DNA of 64,000 nt from Setaria digitata (GCA_003640385.1 RCAB01000201.1:1-64000); one strand, 5' to 3'. Positions 1 through 14,114 are shown, counted from the first letter of the stretch. Numbers and translations: made by a program. The notes: a model not told the origin generated them from the letters alone.

Positions 1-3000
1 TTACAGTACTTAATGATAGCCCATCTCCTCGCATCACGGGTAGGCTATTCACTATTTTTCAGATTTATTTTTTTCGTAGTTTATGAATAGCTTACGTACT
101 GGATAAATGTGCAGTTAATATCTAGTCCTTATCAGAGAGAAACTTAGATGCTTAATTAAACTGAACTGCAACAATGGACAGACCAAAGCTGTGTCAGCCA
201 AGACGCTAAGTATAGATCTGCACATTAATGACATCTGAAAGTACTTCTGTCAATTACTATAGTTCCTCATGAGTTACGAATTAATTGTTTCAGCTGCTGA
301 TTGGTATGCCGATATCGTTCGTGCCTAACTGCAAATGCTCTGAAATGTGGCCACACACAGCTGAAATCTCACGAAAATAATCATGCTGCGCACTTAAACG
401 CGATATTTTACCGAGGTTACATAAATGCCAGAAACTGTTCGATACGATCTATACCATGAGCATTAATTAATTAAAGCTATTTTTAGGGACCTGCAGCTTT
501 TTAGTGACAAGCGCCCATCAGATTCACAAATAAGTCGACATTAAATTTCATCTGCGAGGAGTTTTTGTCCTCGTATGTCCTATTTAATGTGATTCTTACA
601 AATTTTTTTTTTGTATACCACAAGACCAGTCAGTATATTCAAATCTACAGTAGTGAGTAGATAAAAATTTGCTTGCCACGATAGTTTTTGACACTTCCGT
701 TTCAGCTTGATATAAATATTTTCTGCAGGAAAAATTTCAAACTTATAGTTATCTTCAAAGATCAATTTTTGGTTTAGACATTTGTCGTTACACTGAATAG
801 GATTAATGATTAAACAAATTCCAAGTTCAAAAACCACTAACATTGAGGAAAAGGAGGTTCGTGTCACATTTGTTGTCTTGTTTCCATCCAGTTACCAATT
901 CTTCAAAATTAACCACAAAATATTATTACGAGCACCGCCGACATTCAGGGGAAAGAGATCAGAATTTTGAAAATTTTCGCACTTCCTTCTACCCGCAAAA
1001 TAGTTAAGCACGATATGCCACTATTTTGGTGATGCGGCAAAGTCTGAATTGTTTTAATTGGTAATTAAAACTCGTAATAACCTTCATAAAATATTACAAA
1101 ATGTCAAAGAAATCGTTAGAGATTTCATTTAAATAAAGCTCTGCAACATTCTCACTGTCGACCGGAAATAGCCTTTAAATGAAAAAGTTTGAAAATTGGA
1201 AGATTTAATTTAGAAAAATATACTTCGTTTTTAATGAAAAAATTTTAATTGCAATTAAAATCATTTGGCCTTTCATGAAGGGTTATTTTCATCCTGTATA
1301 AGTATTCCCCCAGTCGCTTTGCTAAATGTACTTTCTTCGTTGTTCGCAAATAATAAAACTGGTAAATTAATTTTCAACTGAGCCTTATACAAATCTTATG
1401 CAAATCCCCTGAAATGGTTACTTCTGTTTTGAAATTTTGATTTTATTGATATTTTAAATCTTGCAATCAGAGGGGTGACCGTTTACTGCTGGAAAATCAG
1501 TATTTCGTATTTTGCAAGTGATTTCATTATCTTAAATCACTCGCCACTTCATTCATTCTATTTGAAATTATTTTTCATTGGTGATTCATCCCTTGATTTT
1601 ATGTCATACTTGCTATTTTATTTTATTTTTGTGAAGCAGTCAAGTGAGTAATTAAGTAAGAGCTATTTTGAAACAAGTTTGAAACTGGGAAACGTTTACA
1701 GAAATGTTTCCCATAGAATTATTTACTGTGCTGTAGCGAGTTTCGGAAAGAAATGAGGAATATTTGCAACCAAAAGGCGCCGCAGGGAGGGAATGTTAGT
1801 GGATTTGGAAGAAATATCTGTTTTGAGCTGATTGTAAAATGATTTCAAACTGAAACAACATAACCAACAATCAGAAAATATTTTCAATTGTTCCACACAA
1901 CTTTGCCAGCCTGCTTCTCTCCCCTTCAGCTCTCACAAATAATTAAATTTAAGCTGAAGGAAAGTTTAAAGAGAAAAAAAATGTAATGTTGGATATAGAT
2001 GTAGTGCATCTATCGGTGCATGCTTCAGGTGCATGTTAATGTAGAGGTGAAAAGACGATTCAGCTTAGGTAGACTGTTATCCAGGGAAAAATCAGCCAGA
2101 CAGTTGTTGCCAGTGGGTGGGTTCTAGAAAGCACGACATTTTGTGAAGTAGAGTTAGCTAGAGCTCGAACTCCTGAGTGTGGAATTGTGTGGGAGAAGCA
2201 ATGTCGAGCAGCTATTCTTGGGCTTCATACCTTCAGGGTAAATTGCAAAAGATACACAGACACAGACACAGATGTACGCAAAAGACACACGCAAGTGCTG
2301 GAAGGTTATGCTTGGACGTCAGAATGGTTTCTAGAATGCTGTGCTTGGTTTCGGCGCAGAGAAGTGAGGTACTAGTTCAGGAATTCTGTCGGGCCTGCTC
2401 GATCACTCGATCGTCAGTCATCTTCTGTCTCTGTTTATCTGTGTATCTTTCGAAGCAGCAATCAATTTATCAGTTGGTCTAGGCAGTTCTTGCCTTCTTA
2501 AATCAGATCTACTGGTTGGTAGCAGTAGCACTGCAGTAACAGCAACTGCAGTAGCAGCAGTAATGGTAGCGGCAGAAATATTGGTGTGAAAGCTGGAGCT
2601 GATAGAAGGTTGGGAAGTTTTATAATGTGTCTTTGGTTCGACATTTTCCAGTTGCTAGCATCGGTTTGTTCGATACGCTATACTAGCCGTTTCTTTTCAC
2701 AAGGAAGGATAATGCAGGATCGGATCTAGTCTAAAAATTCTTTTGCTAGCTCACTTTCACCAAGCGGGAAAAGAATGTACCATATAAATGTATGGATAAA
2801 TGTCCACTTCTGTTTCAGTGCTCACTGTCATTCTCGCAGTGAACTTCCTTCGGAATTGTTGTTGTTTCTTTGCAAATCATTCAACCAACAAACACAGTCA
2901 TATCTTTCTATGATCGCACGTGCAGTTTATTCTATTGAAATTTTCAGTAGCTGAAGGTGAAACTTGTAGCATCCAGGAATTTGATATTCCTACAGCTTTG

Positions 3001-6000
3001 ATGTAGTGAAACCCACCTATTGATCGATTCTGCCGATTAAGATCTAAGCGACTTGATTAGTGCATAGCATTCCTCTGAGAGTGAAACACCTTTGTGTTTC
3101 CAAATTTCACAAGCCTTTATCATTTTTTCCCCCACTGCTCACCATTAATTAGTTTTTATTTATTTACTAGTTTATTTTCTTCTGATAAATTTATCAAATC
3201 ATTGGACAGCATGCTGCTCAGCGATAACATTCCAGTTTCGTCAGTTCTCTTTTAGAGGTTTTTCCCTGTCGTAATGAACTTCAAATGAAAATTGGTTTCT
3301 GTTAACGGTCTGCTCGAATCACTTTATCTAAATCCATCTCCTTGTCTTCCAAACAAATAAATATGACTTATCTGAAATTGTTGAGAGCGAAAGCAAAATC
3401 ATGTGTTAAACTGATTGTCTAACATCATATCATTGCATTTATCAGTCAAAGCGACAAAATGATAAATCCGAAATGAAGAAGGAGAGAAAATCGCCAGTGT
3501 TCCGATCAACTTCCTTGATGCCTGTGACACTTATAGTAAGCAGAATTCATTAGTGAGACACCAATTTGAGTGGTATTTAAATTCTGGCATATTGGTGCTT
3601 TAAAGAACGCCTTCTAAATACAACTAAGCTTATTTCTATTAAGATCTTTATATTTTTCGTAACTGGATTCAATGCATTTTCTTCAATTATTTTCATAGCT
3701 TTAAAGCGCTAATTGAAGTAAGCATTATAGCAAGAAGCCCTCCGGAATTCTCAAGGAGTACGTGCTTCATATAGTATCATATAATACAAAATGCGTGAAC
3801 AGCTGAGCTGTTTTGAAGGCTAGGTTAGCAACGAAGGAGGCTAATTATCATAGAAGTACATATAAAATATAACTTCAAAACAGTACTCTCGACGGCATCA
3901 GTCTGATCTATTGTACCTATTGTAATCTATTATACTCGTTCAGTGATCGATTTAGATATTGAAATCATTTTTTTTTTTTGAGGTTTCCAGCAACTCTTTC
4001 ATCACTTTCACCTTAATTGCTTTTTGATTTCATCTCCCACCTTTAATTGTATTGCTTTAAAGCAAGTTTGTGCGTAACAAAAAATAATTGTACTGCTTTA
4101 TAGCAAAGAGCAGCGATTTTTTGTGCTTCGTTTGTCCGAAAGTGTCAGTGTGTAAAAATTGTTCAGTAACTAGCCAAGTCTTAGTCTTTTCTCATTTCTC
4201 TCTATTTAAATCTCATCCAACTTTCTCTCCCCGTTAAATCTTCAACCTGATCGCTTCCTGTGCTTATATCCCAATCATCGCTTCACCTACCGTCAGACTA
4301 GTAATAAAGCTTCAACACGCTTCTCTTCCTCTACCTCACTCACCTTCTCATTTCAGAATCTTTCCTGTATAAAAAATTTATCAACACCTATTCCCATTCC
4401 TAAGAGATGTTTTTAGCAACGTTCTTGCTCGCCCACTTGTTTACTACTTCATTTTTATGAATTTAATGCGATTTCAATTAAATCGATGAGCTTTCGTAAA
4501 TATCCTGACGACTTTCTGACATTGAACAAGAACACATCTTTGAATATGATCTTTATTGCAACATATGAAAAACTTTTGTTGGTTCAGTCCATGAAATCAA
4601 GTATGATTACGCTACACTTCACGCAAAAATTTTATAATTACATCATTGTAAGTTTTAATTTCCACCGGTACTTTCTTCAGTGTAATTTTCATTTATGAAA
4701 AATTTGAAATTTTTCTTAACTATAAAACTATAAATCAAGGTTTAAGTTGAAAATAAGCTGCCTTTAATCTTAATTAGGCTATCTTTCTCTTCCTACCACT
4801 GAAGAATGAGGCAAAAGTAGTTCTCGAAGATTGATTACAGGTAAGTATCTCTGGTGGCTGAATTGTAGGCAGTGGATCATTTTACTTCTTCGAAGTTAAG
4901 TTTGAGATGATAGAACACTGATGCTATTACAAGCAGAGCAATATGCCCGTTAGTTGTGTAGCAAAATGAGTCCAAATTTTGAAAAAGCAATTCTGAGAGA
5001 GGGATCAGAGAGACAAATTTTTTTTTGATAAAAAGTGGAAGGTATTTTATTTCACTTATTGATAAATTCAAGGGTAGTAGGTGGAAGAATTCAAAGAAAG
5101 TACGCTTAGATGCTAGAAACCTGTGCAGAAAAATAGATTTAAGAAACTGGCGAGCAGTAAGAAGTGACATAGTTTTCGAAATACGAAATCTTTTTTCTGA
5201 ATGTTCCAAAAACGAAACTCTTCAAAAAATTTAGGAAATTACTTGTTTTCAGTCGTTTAACTACTCCTTTTATTTCTTTCTTGACAAGGCGGGAGGAGAA
5301 GGCAAAACAGGAAAAACAGGGAATAGGAAGAAAGAAATATAACAGGGAATGCAATCTAATCAAAATCGCTTTAAAAATTAAACTATTTCAAAAGATGCTC
5401 GGCCGATCGAATCGTTTTTATCGTTTGCAGTAATCGTAATTTTCATTAGTGCAGCAGTCTTCCTAATTCTAATTTTTACTACAAAAACTTGAAAGCTGGG
5501 GTTAATCTGAAATTGTACATTCTAGGAATCACTAAATAAAAGCCTTCGTTCTAAAATTTGTTAGTTTAGTTGAAAGTTGAATTCCATCTCTTCGAGGCAC
5601 TACAACGTCACTCAAAAAAGCTGAACAAAAGTAAATATATAAATTTAAGGCTCATAGGGCTCCTCACTAAGCTAGTTGTTTCGTTCACCTGCTGCTGAAT
5701 GAGCTTCCGGTGGTTGATAGGGAAAGTACAAAGACGCGGTGGGTAAACAAAATGTGTATTGTCTTTAGTACTACTGTCGCAGCACACAAGGCCGAGTTCA
5801 AGTCTGAGTCAGAACTGACAAGGCAAAAGTACTTCAGAGTTGCAAATTCTACTTACATACATTCAAATAAACAGGGACATGTCAAATGCCAATTGACAGG
5901 TTAATTCTTCTTCGAACAAATTCTTAGCGAATGAACTAGCTGCAGCTAAATAATAAGCCCGAAATCTTAATTTAGCTAATAAATGCATTAAAGACCCGTT

Positions 6001-6276
6001 TCCAGAAACACCCATCGATTCTTTTTTAATGTTATGCAATTTTAAGCGTGAAAACTAATTTTATAATTTAGTATTAGTCTGTTTAAACAAAAAAATTAGC
6101 TGATCACATACAAAATTAGGTTAATCCAAGAAGTGATCAGAAGTTGTTTATTTTTTGCATTAGTAACAATCGTAATGTATAAGATTTCATTGTGTTTTGT
6201 CGTGCTATCACGTGCGTGACGTGGAATACTGGCAGTTTATTACTAAGATTTCAGGTGATTTGTGACAGTCAACAAA
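1..6276. other. Upstream region, no gene supported
   Basis: AT-rich DNA with no recognisable protein, tRNA or rRNA. A reverse-strand frame at 580-843 starts with a real ATG and encodes 87 residues with a hydrophobic, signal-peptide-like start ending near a cysteine, but it matches no family I know. A degenerate GCA/GTA triplet stretch lies at about 2519-2580. The last few hundred bases should hold the unc-87 promoter, but I recognise no specific site. Confidence 0.5.
580..843 (-). CDS. Possible small secreted protein, 87 aa, weak
   Basis: A single open frame on the reverse strand from an ATG at 843 to a stop at 580. The first 18 residues are hydrophobic and end in Cys, as in a signal peptide. 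The rest carries several Cys and Lys residues. A consensus-like acceptor (ATTCAG) lies inside the frame just before the first mature cysteine, so it could also be an exon of a larger gene. No family is recognised, and a frame of this length can occur by chance in AT-rich DNA. There is no supporting neighbour. Confidence 0.15.
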   Translation of the reverse strand: MLVVFELGICLIINPIQCNDKCLNQKLIFEDNYKFEIFPAENIYIKLKRKCQKLSWQANFYLLTTVDLNILTGLVVYKKKICKNHIK

Positions 6277-9102
6277 ATGCCCGCCCCAGCTGCTCCGGAG
6301 CATGCGCAAGGTTGGTTTGATCAGTATGAGGGTAATTTCAACTGAAGTTGTACTGGCTCATCTGAACGTTAATTTCCTTTGATAGATGAAAGGAAATTAA
6401 CGTTAATAAAATTAATAAATTTGTAACTGAAAAAGAAGGCAATGGACACGCTTATTTCCTGTCTCAAATTTCAGTCTCATTTAATAAATTTTCAATCTCT
6501 ATAAATTCGGTGTCTTCTAATGAATCACAGGTGATTTCACAGCTGAATTGACATTTTAAAAATATCTACTGATAAGTTAACTTTGCAAGCCGTCGGCTAG
6601 GAATGAAGTTGAGGTGGATTTCCATAATTCATCGGGCATTACTTTCAACTCGGTTTCTGACCTAAATTAAGTTTATTTAGCAAATCTTTTAGCCAAGTGA
6701 AAGCAGCACTTTACATTTCCCTCAAATTACTAACTTCATCGCTTATTACTTACAATTTAACAGTTAGTAATGAGTGAAAATGGGCGCTTCACTGAAATCA
6801 CCATCAGCTTGAGATGGGTGCTCTGTCTTAAGCGTGTTCTTTTCACTGAAATAACTACCTGCAAAGGAGACTGTTTTGTTTTGTGTAGTGGCAGTGAGGC
6901 TTTCACAACTGCATTAGCTTTCGAAAGTTTGAGGAGACGAAAGGGACAAACATATGACTAAACAATTCTTTGGTGACAAATGGTGACGGTTTGTTGACAT
7001 AATCCCTTGGAATAGGAGATGATTGTCGCTTCCATAGCCGCGAACGGTTTCGGTGGTGGATGTTGTGCTGATTGTTGTTTAGATGGACACTTCTGATTCA
7101 CTCTTGAATTCATTAAACCCACTTGGATTCTTGCTGACACATTCTGAAGCAGTAATGAATTTCGTCGATTCGAATGAATATTCCTGATCTCTTCGATTTC
7201 GACTCTCCATTTTCATCGACAAACTAAAATGAGACAACCATAAAATTTTAGGCCTATTTGAAAATTAATCAGCATTGGCTTCCTTACTCGTAACTGCTGT
7301 TATTTGCTTATGTTTTTCAACTACATATTATTAAAATCACTACAGAAAGAATGGAAAAGTCTGTTTTGCATTACGTGAAGTCTATATCACACATTTAAAG
7401 AAATGTTATCAATATGTTGCACATGGAACGCTTTCTCCTGGAATCAAAAATATTTGAACTGCAGTTGCATGAACATTGTCGATCTGCCGCAGCAAATGAA
7501 TTCAGTAAATTTGATCGCTGCCACTCGAGAATTGGTGGAGAATCTGCAGTATCCGATGTTATGTCAGCAAAACCAGTTTCATCACCTGCTGCCTCATACT
7601 ATGTTTCTCAAAATTCTACAATAATTGCTAGTTATCCGAATGCACTCAATCACCTGATAAGACTGGAAAGTACAAGTCACCGTGATCGAGGAAAATCAGA
7701 AAGTTATGAGTCTTTGTTTGTGGAAGTAGCATGTGAACGATATCAACCTGAAACTAATTTCAAACACTATTCACCCACCCTAACTACCAGAACGAAACAA
7801 AGGAGTACTGACAGAGAGGAAACTCCAGCTGTTCCCAATGCTTCACGTCTCGATTCATCACCTGGATTCATTAAGCGTGTGAAAATGAGTCCTCATATAA
7901 GAGTATTTGAATATCAACCGAACAATTATTATATTTCCGATAATGAAGAGAGCTCGCTGACACAAGTAGATGTCGAACAGAAGTCACGGCGATATTATCT
8001 GAGTGAACCGGAAATGGAAAAGAAACAGCGAACGGAGAGCAACGAAGAGAAGTGTCAGAAATTGCGTGGAAAATATATGATACGTTTGAAACATCGATAT
8101 ACAACTGCAGACAATTGCAGGAATTCTGTAGAGGAAACAAATAGCCAATTTCAAACGCTGACTTTATCGGGAAAAGTTCCAGGCTTAAGCAGTGACTGGA
8201 ACGATGAAGAATTAGAAGTAACACCAACATCTCAAAGAATTAGTGCACAGTTAGCGGAAAGTTCAGCAGCATATTTAGGCCAGGATGGGCACTTGCAAAC
8301 GGATCCAACGAACCAGGAAACATCTCGATTCCAAGCAATTTTAGAAGTCGAAAACAACAGCAATAAGACTGATGTCGTCTCTGCGTTGTTGTGGGAGAGC
8401 GGTAATGACAAGAAGACTGAAAATGACTGTCATCAGCGACCAATGTCACATCGATATCCTTCCCACCAACAAAAGAATAAAGAAAAACTCATTAATCTGT
8501 TAATGACACAAAAAGGATTACATTCAGCATCTCTTTCTGTTTTCACTTCTTCCTCTGCGAGAAAGCGGTCAAAAGTAGCAGATGACAGCAGTCGACAAAT
8601 AAATGACAATAAAGAGGTCCTCTCAGCTGTTGGCAAGAGAAACAACAGCTCACAAATTGGTCAACTTTCTAAATGTCAGAAATTTGGAAGTAATTCTTCA
8701 ATTTTAACAATTCCCTTCCTGTTTTTCAGTAATCTTTTAATACATTTCTTCTTCAAGACAGTCGGCATTTGATTTAAAAAAAACTGTCAAACTAAATAAA
8801 GATTATTTTTTTTAAAAACTTTCGTTTTGCAGAAAGTTTTCAATTAAATTTTTTTAATTACTTTTTTTAAGAGTATTTAATTTCGGAATGAAGAGTTTTT
8901 GAACTACAGTTAATGGTGAATTTCATTCAGATTTGTACAAAATTTAAAAAATCAACAGAAAATAAACGAAAGTGTAAATTTTTGTTGTTAGTGATTTCCG
9001 CTTTAAAATTCTTATTTTTATCGAAGTCGTTCAGATTGATTTCAAATTAATTCGGCAAATTTTAGACCGTAAACACGATCAGCTGATACGTTGATGTTAT
9101 CC

Positions 9103-9148
<46 letters not shown>

Positions 9149-12100
9149 ATATTCTGCCTGCAATGTAGTTTTCTAATTTCCGCTAATTTTGGGAGACTTC
9201 CAGCTAGTAAATTGTGCAGCATTTATAAGCACAATTCTGGATGGATCATTAGCTTGAATTTTCTTTTTTTTTTTTTAATTGCTATGAACTAAATGGCAAA
9301 TTGCAAATGGGAATGTGATAAACAATGGATGAATTTAACGGCAATCCAGCTGAGGTAATAAATTGATCACTAAGCAGAATGCAACTTGTCAGTTCAGGTA
9401 TTAGATAGCTCAAAAAACTTTCAAAATGTTGTTTAGAAATCCTAATAGCATTGTACAACTAGCCTATCCACAGAATGTTCTCGACTTTAGTTGTACTTGT
9501 GGTTTAGCATGAACACTGCTAATTGGTACTTTACCATGGCAGTTAATTATCAGTAAGTATAAAACATGCAGTATTAATTATTTTTGAAGACATGAAAACA
9601 TAACGGTGACAGTTCTAAAGCAAGGAGAGAGTAGCAATTCACTGAAGTGTCATCTGAACTTCACATTATTTGTCTAATTTCATAGTTGAATCAAATTCTT
9701 TTACATTTCATAGCCATTTCATGGCTTTGTCAACTTTTTCGCAGAGTGGCAATTATTTTTTGTTCATCGTTATGTATTGTCTAGTCGTTGTTAACTGCCC
9801 AATTTGCATTTTTGTCATTAATCCTACAAGAAAAAGTGAATCGTGAAATTCTTCATGTCACTGAACTGGTGGGTGAATACTTAACATTCTACAATATCTC
9901 TTTATGCTCTCTTCTAAATTTCAGCACAAAATTTACGCATTTCCAGGTAATTTTAGACCTAAGAAGAATTCTTTGGGCTGTCCAAGAATAATAGGAATCT
10001 TTCACACAGAAATGCATGCCATTCCTGATTATACTTGCAGATGATGTGCAACCGAATGCGACGATGGAAACCCGAGTTGCAGGACAAGGACAGCCCAAAA
10101 GGGTTGGCCGGTGGACGTTGGCTCAGTTACGTCAGACCGACGGTATTTCATTTATTCTCAGTCTACTAAGCAAATGAATCAACTAGTAAGCATGTTAACG
10201 ACAAAAGAAGTTATCAGCTTAATGACTCGTACTTCCGAAAGAGACCTGCCGAAAAATCTCTTTCTTCCCTCTGCCTATTTCGCTCTATCATTCTGTGATT
10301 TAATTGGAAAATTTTCTGTTTGTTAAAAATCGTAATCGATAAAATGCCTTAAGTTAAACATAAACTAATGTCCAGATGCACTCCCCTTCAATTTATTATT
10401 ATTCTATTAGGGTTCTTTCTAAAGTGAGTACGTTTACGACAGTGCATCATTGTCCTTCCCTAGAAGAGAATTGGAAACTTAAGTCTCTAAACGAAGATAT
10501 TTTCATTAACAAATTGATTAGCATAATTAATGGAACACGAGGTAAAAACTTTTAATATGCTTTCAAATGCCAATTTGCAAATTCTTTTAAATGCCAGGTA
10601 TCATCCCATCGCAAGCTGGGTGGAACAAAGGTGATTCGCAAAAGTTAATGACTAATTTCGGTACACCACGAAATACTCAAACTAAAGTGAGAGCCGAAAA
10701 TCTTGCGGTATGTTATTTTTGTTTTTTGTTTTTTTTTTTCAAGTCATAAAATGCATGAGAAACTACAGCTACTGAAAAATCTTGAAGTAAATTTTTTAAA
10801 TCTTTTTTAGAGAATTGAAAGGAAAAGGCTTTCTGCGGTTTAAAAGGAAATTTATTCATTTCCAGGAAATACCAGAAGAAATCCTGTTGAGAACTCACGG
10901 TGAAGTTCGTCTACAGTCCGGTACAAACAAATTTGATTCACAAAGAGGTATGACTGGTTTCGGCACTGGTCGTGACGTTTGTCGAGAAGGTATTCATGTC
11001 AATCAAGCACCTTCAGACTTACAGGTTCCTTTATCTCTTCTCAGCACTTTGCTTCTTGCTTTTCTTCGTTTTTCGAAAATAAGCACTTCTGTGTAAATTA
11101 ATGTGAGATAAATTCAGCCGCTTGAAGAAGAAAAAATTCGCCTTAGCGATGGTATTGTTCGTTTGCAAGCTGGTACCAACAAATACGATTCACAAAAGGT
11201 AATTTAATCGATAAGGAATTCAGAATTATTTTCAACATGAACTTTTCGTGTTCGTGGTGTTTCAAAGTACTGTTCAAATTTCATGGTAAAAGAAAAATTT
11301 AGGCTTTTGAAAATATTAGCATTTGTAGGGTATGACCGGTTTTGGTACAGCTCGACGTGAAACAACAAAAATGAAGGACTCAAGACATCCCGAATACGAT
11401 CATGAACATCCCGATCAGTCTGAAATCCCGCTTCAAGCTGGTACTAACAAATTTGCTTCCCAAAAGGTGACTGCTTATTCTTCCCGTCTAAACAAAGGAA
11501 TAAGTTTTTTTTCTTCGATGTAATTCTTGCGGCCAGCAATTTTATTATTCTCTAAAACTTTTAAACAGCAAAACGCAGCTTGATATTTCATCATCAAAGC
11601 CTAAGAAATCGTCGTTCAGAATCGAGATTAGCAAATTAAAACCACTACTTTTTAGGGAATGACGGGATTCGGCACATCACGTCGTGAGACGACAAAAATT
11701 CGAGATTCGGCTCATCCTGAATATGATCCAGAGAGCAGTATTGATTCCACAACAATACCTAGTCAGATGGGTAGCAACAAATATGCTTCGCAGAAGGGCA
11801 TGACTGGTTTCGGACAGCCACGCTGGGAGGTATTTGATTTCCAGATAATTATTTGCTGACGAAATTCTTGGAACTTGAAGGGATTATTTCAGGTTCTGGA
11901 TCCGTCAATTTCGTGGCAGAATCGGAAAAGTCAAGGAATGGTTCGTTTGCAGTCGGGTACAAATCGGTAAGTTTGAGGCTGTAGATTTGCAGAAGAGTTG
12001 ATTGACTGCGCTACTACCAAGTATTAAAAGCAAGACTCGGGAGGATAATTTATGGGAAGATTTAGTTTCCTTTTCTAGATTTGCATCGCAACAGGGCATG

Positions 12101-12524
12101 ACCGGTTTCGGTACGCCACGTAATACCACTTATGAAGCAGAAGCCGGTGAATTGCCATATGAAGACATGAAGAAGTCGGAAACTGTAATTCCATCACAAG
12201 CTGGCTGGAATAGAGGTGATTCTCAGAAGGTAAATTTTTTAGAATAAAATTAAATTTATACATAGGTAGAGTAAAACATAGATTTTGAAATTCACTGTTA
12301 AGCTTGAACCTTCTGGAAATCATTCTTGATTTTTGCGAAACGTCTCACAAATCGTGTGAGGTCAGATTATTGTTTCAAATATTTGTAGTGCGAGTTTAGA
12401 AATAATTCTGTTTCAGGGAATGACTGGATTCGGTGCACCACGTGATGTGAAAGGCAAGCATCTGAAGCGTATCTGGGAACTGGAATATCCAGAAGAAGCA
12501 GAGGTTTCCCTCGACCGACTCTAG
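6277..12524 (+). CDS. unc-87: UNC-87 calponin-like actin-bundling protein
   Basis: Exons: 6277-6331, 10041-10142, 10598-10707, 10866-11024, 11118-11198, 11329-11466, 11656-11829, 11893-11966, 12079-12229, 12417-12524. All phases match and give 383 aa, close to the short UNC-87 isoform of C. elegans. There are seven calponin-like repeats with a core like GMTGFGTPR, each followed by a spacer with QSGTN or QAGWN and SQ. Repeat 1 has a degenerate LMTNFG core. There is no calponin-homology domain, as usual for this family. UNC-87 binds and bundles F-actin on thin filaments in muscle. An acceptor-like TTTCAG about 24 bases before the ATG suggests trans-splicing or a leader exon. Exon 1 could also end at 6310, which keeps the frame. 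A polyadenylation signal lies at 12688. The family call is firm; the first-exon donor is less sure. Confidence 0.93.
6365..6404. repeat. Perfect 16-bp inverted repeat, 8-nt loop
   Basis: Left arm 6365-6380 and right arm 6389-6404 are exact reverse complements (AACGTTAATTTCCTTT and its complement) around an 8-base loop. It lies 33 bases after the proposed unc-87 exon 1 donor, so the transcript could fold into a hairpin there. Confidence 0.9.
7414..8689 (+). CDS. Large exon in unc-87 intron 1; possible long-isoform start
   Basis: An uninterrupted frame from an ATG at 7414 to a stop at 8770 (452 codons), with an in-frame stop shortly upstream at 7396. In this AT-rich DNA such a frame is very unlikely by chance. 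The product is polar, rich in Ser, Glu, Lys and Thr, with no domain I recognise. A donor (GTAATT) at 8690 leaves phase 1, which is what unc-87 exon 2 at 10041 needs. Joined, it would give an isoform of about 790 aa with 425 extra N-terminal residues. C. elegans also makes a long UNC-87 from an upstream start, though with a shorter extension. It could instead be an independent intronic gene ending at 8772. The coding nature is likely; the link to unc-87 is inference. Confidence 0.55.
9106..9146. repeat. (TG)n microsatellite
   Basis: A pure TG dinucleotide run of about 41 bp in unc-87 intron 1. Open frames across it are artefacts of the repeat. Confidence 0.97.
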
Positions 12525-12687
12525 ATTCCAACTCTTCGCATTCTCGAAATTCCCTACTGCAAAGACAAAACTAAAACTTGTACAACTAATCTAGTGAAGC
12601 TGAACATGCATTTATTAACTATATTTTATCTGTAAGCTAACCGATTTCCTCTCCAGTTCTTGCGTCTGTGGCATCGAAAATTGTTTC

Positions 12688-12693
12688 AATAAA
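12688..12693 (+). terminator. Polyadenylation signal of unc-87
   Basis: AATAAA 164 bases after the unc-87 stop codon, in a plausible 3' untranslated region. Confidence 0.6.
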
Positions 12694-14114
12694 GAACATG
12701 TAGTTCTATGCTGCCTTTTTAATTCCAAATTTATTTCGTTAGCTTGAATGCCGATGTGTCATTGGTAGAGTACTTCGACAGAACCGAAGCGTTGCTGCTG
12801 CTACCATCAAAAATCTGCCAACTGCCAAAATTTCCGAATTTTCGGACCTTCCAACCCCTCTTCACTTTTCGAAATTTTCGTGAAAAAAGATTTCCGTTCT
12901 ATACAGAGTTGAGCCTTTTTTATTTTGCCGATGATTTACACAATGTTTTTCAATGCAATTAATTTGTGTACTTCCTCCAGTATTCCTTGTGTGACGAACA
13001 GTTTGTAAGTTTTCTAATTTTGCGACAGAAAGCGTTATGAAAACTAATTTTTTTTATCCCAGAAAATTGTACATTCGATTGTGCTTTATAATAATGATTT
13101 TATCACGAATTCGCTTTGCTTATTAATGATATGGATGTGTGCCACCTTTAAATGTGTGTTTTTGAAATGGGAATTTCTTTATTGCCACAACAAAGCTGCC
13201 TGAATGCTAATCGTAATTTGCAAATAATTGATTCTTCCTTCAATCGGGCAACATGATACTATCATTACTAAACTGCTGCTATTATATTTATATCACCCAT
13301 AAGCTATTTTCAATAGTTTGAGCAAAGGAAGAAGTGCTTAATTGCTGTAACACATAAAAAATTCGCAACGTTTAGGATTTCTGGCAAAACTATGAATTCT
13401 AACATTCATTTTTAGCCTAGAAAGTAAAAAAGCTTTGATGAAAGGTTGGAAAGAAAATTATGAAACACCCAATCATGCTGTTTTCTACATTGATTCGATT
13501 CAACTTTTGAACCCAAATGTATAAACACACTTTTCCGCCTAATATTATTCGTCTCATTGATAGAATTTCCATAAATAATAACGTAAGAATAATTTTTGCG
13601 CCGTTATCCAATATCATTATAGGTACAGGAAGAACGAATGAACATCAAAAAGTTCCTAATTTGGAATGGAAACAAATAGAATTTTAAGCTTACATTGAAA
13701 ATTTGTTGTGTCTTTATCATTCTATTAAAACATACTGATCTTTTTTATGACTTGAAATAGTCATGCATTAATTTGAATTTTACTATTTGGTCCGAAGATT
13801 TTCAAAAAGTTAAAGCATAAGTAATCTCTTGTCTCCAAATGCAAGGAGCATTCGTGAAATATTTTCTCGTCCCTCGCAAGGTGACAGAACTTTCACTACG
13901 ACTTTTTAAAATAAATTGATTACCCATAATGATTTGCCAATTGACATCTCATGACCAGTACCAGACTATAGCCCACATATTGTATAGCCAAGTTACTATT
14001 CAGGTATCCAGAGCTAAATAGGAAAATGAAGTTAGGATGATGTGGCTAGCATAATTATGTCTCGCTGAGAAACTTCAATTTTCTCTGGCAAGCAATATTT
14101 CTATATACGAAGAA

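Noticed and set aside
4877..5209. 110-codon reverse-strand frame
   Set aside because: Composition of Phe, Leu, Ser and Lys is what AT-rich noncoding DNA gives; no motif.
9107..9292. Open frame beginning in the TG repeat
   Set aside because: The first residues are an alternating Cys-Val product of the microsatellite, and the rest shows no coding character.
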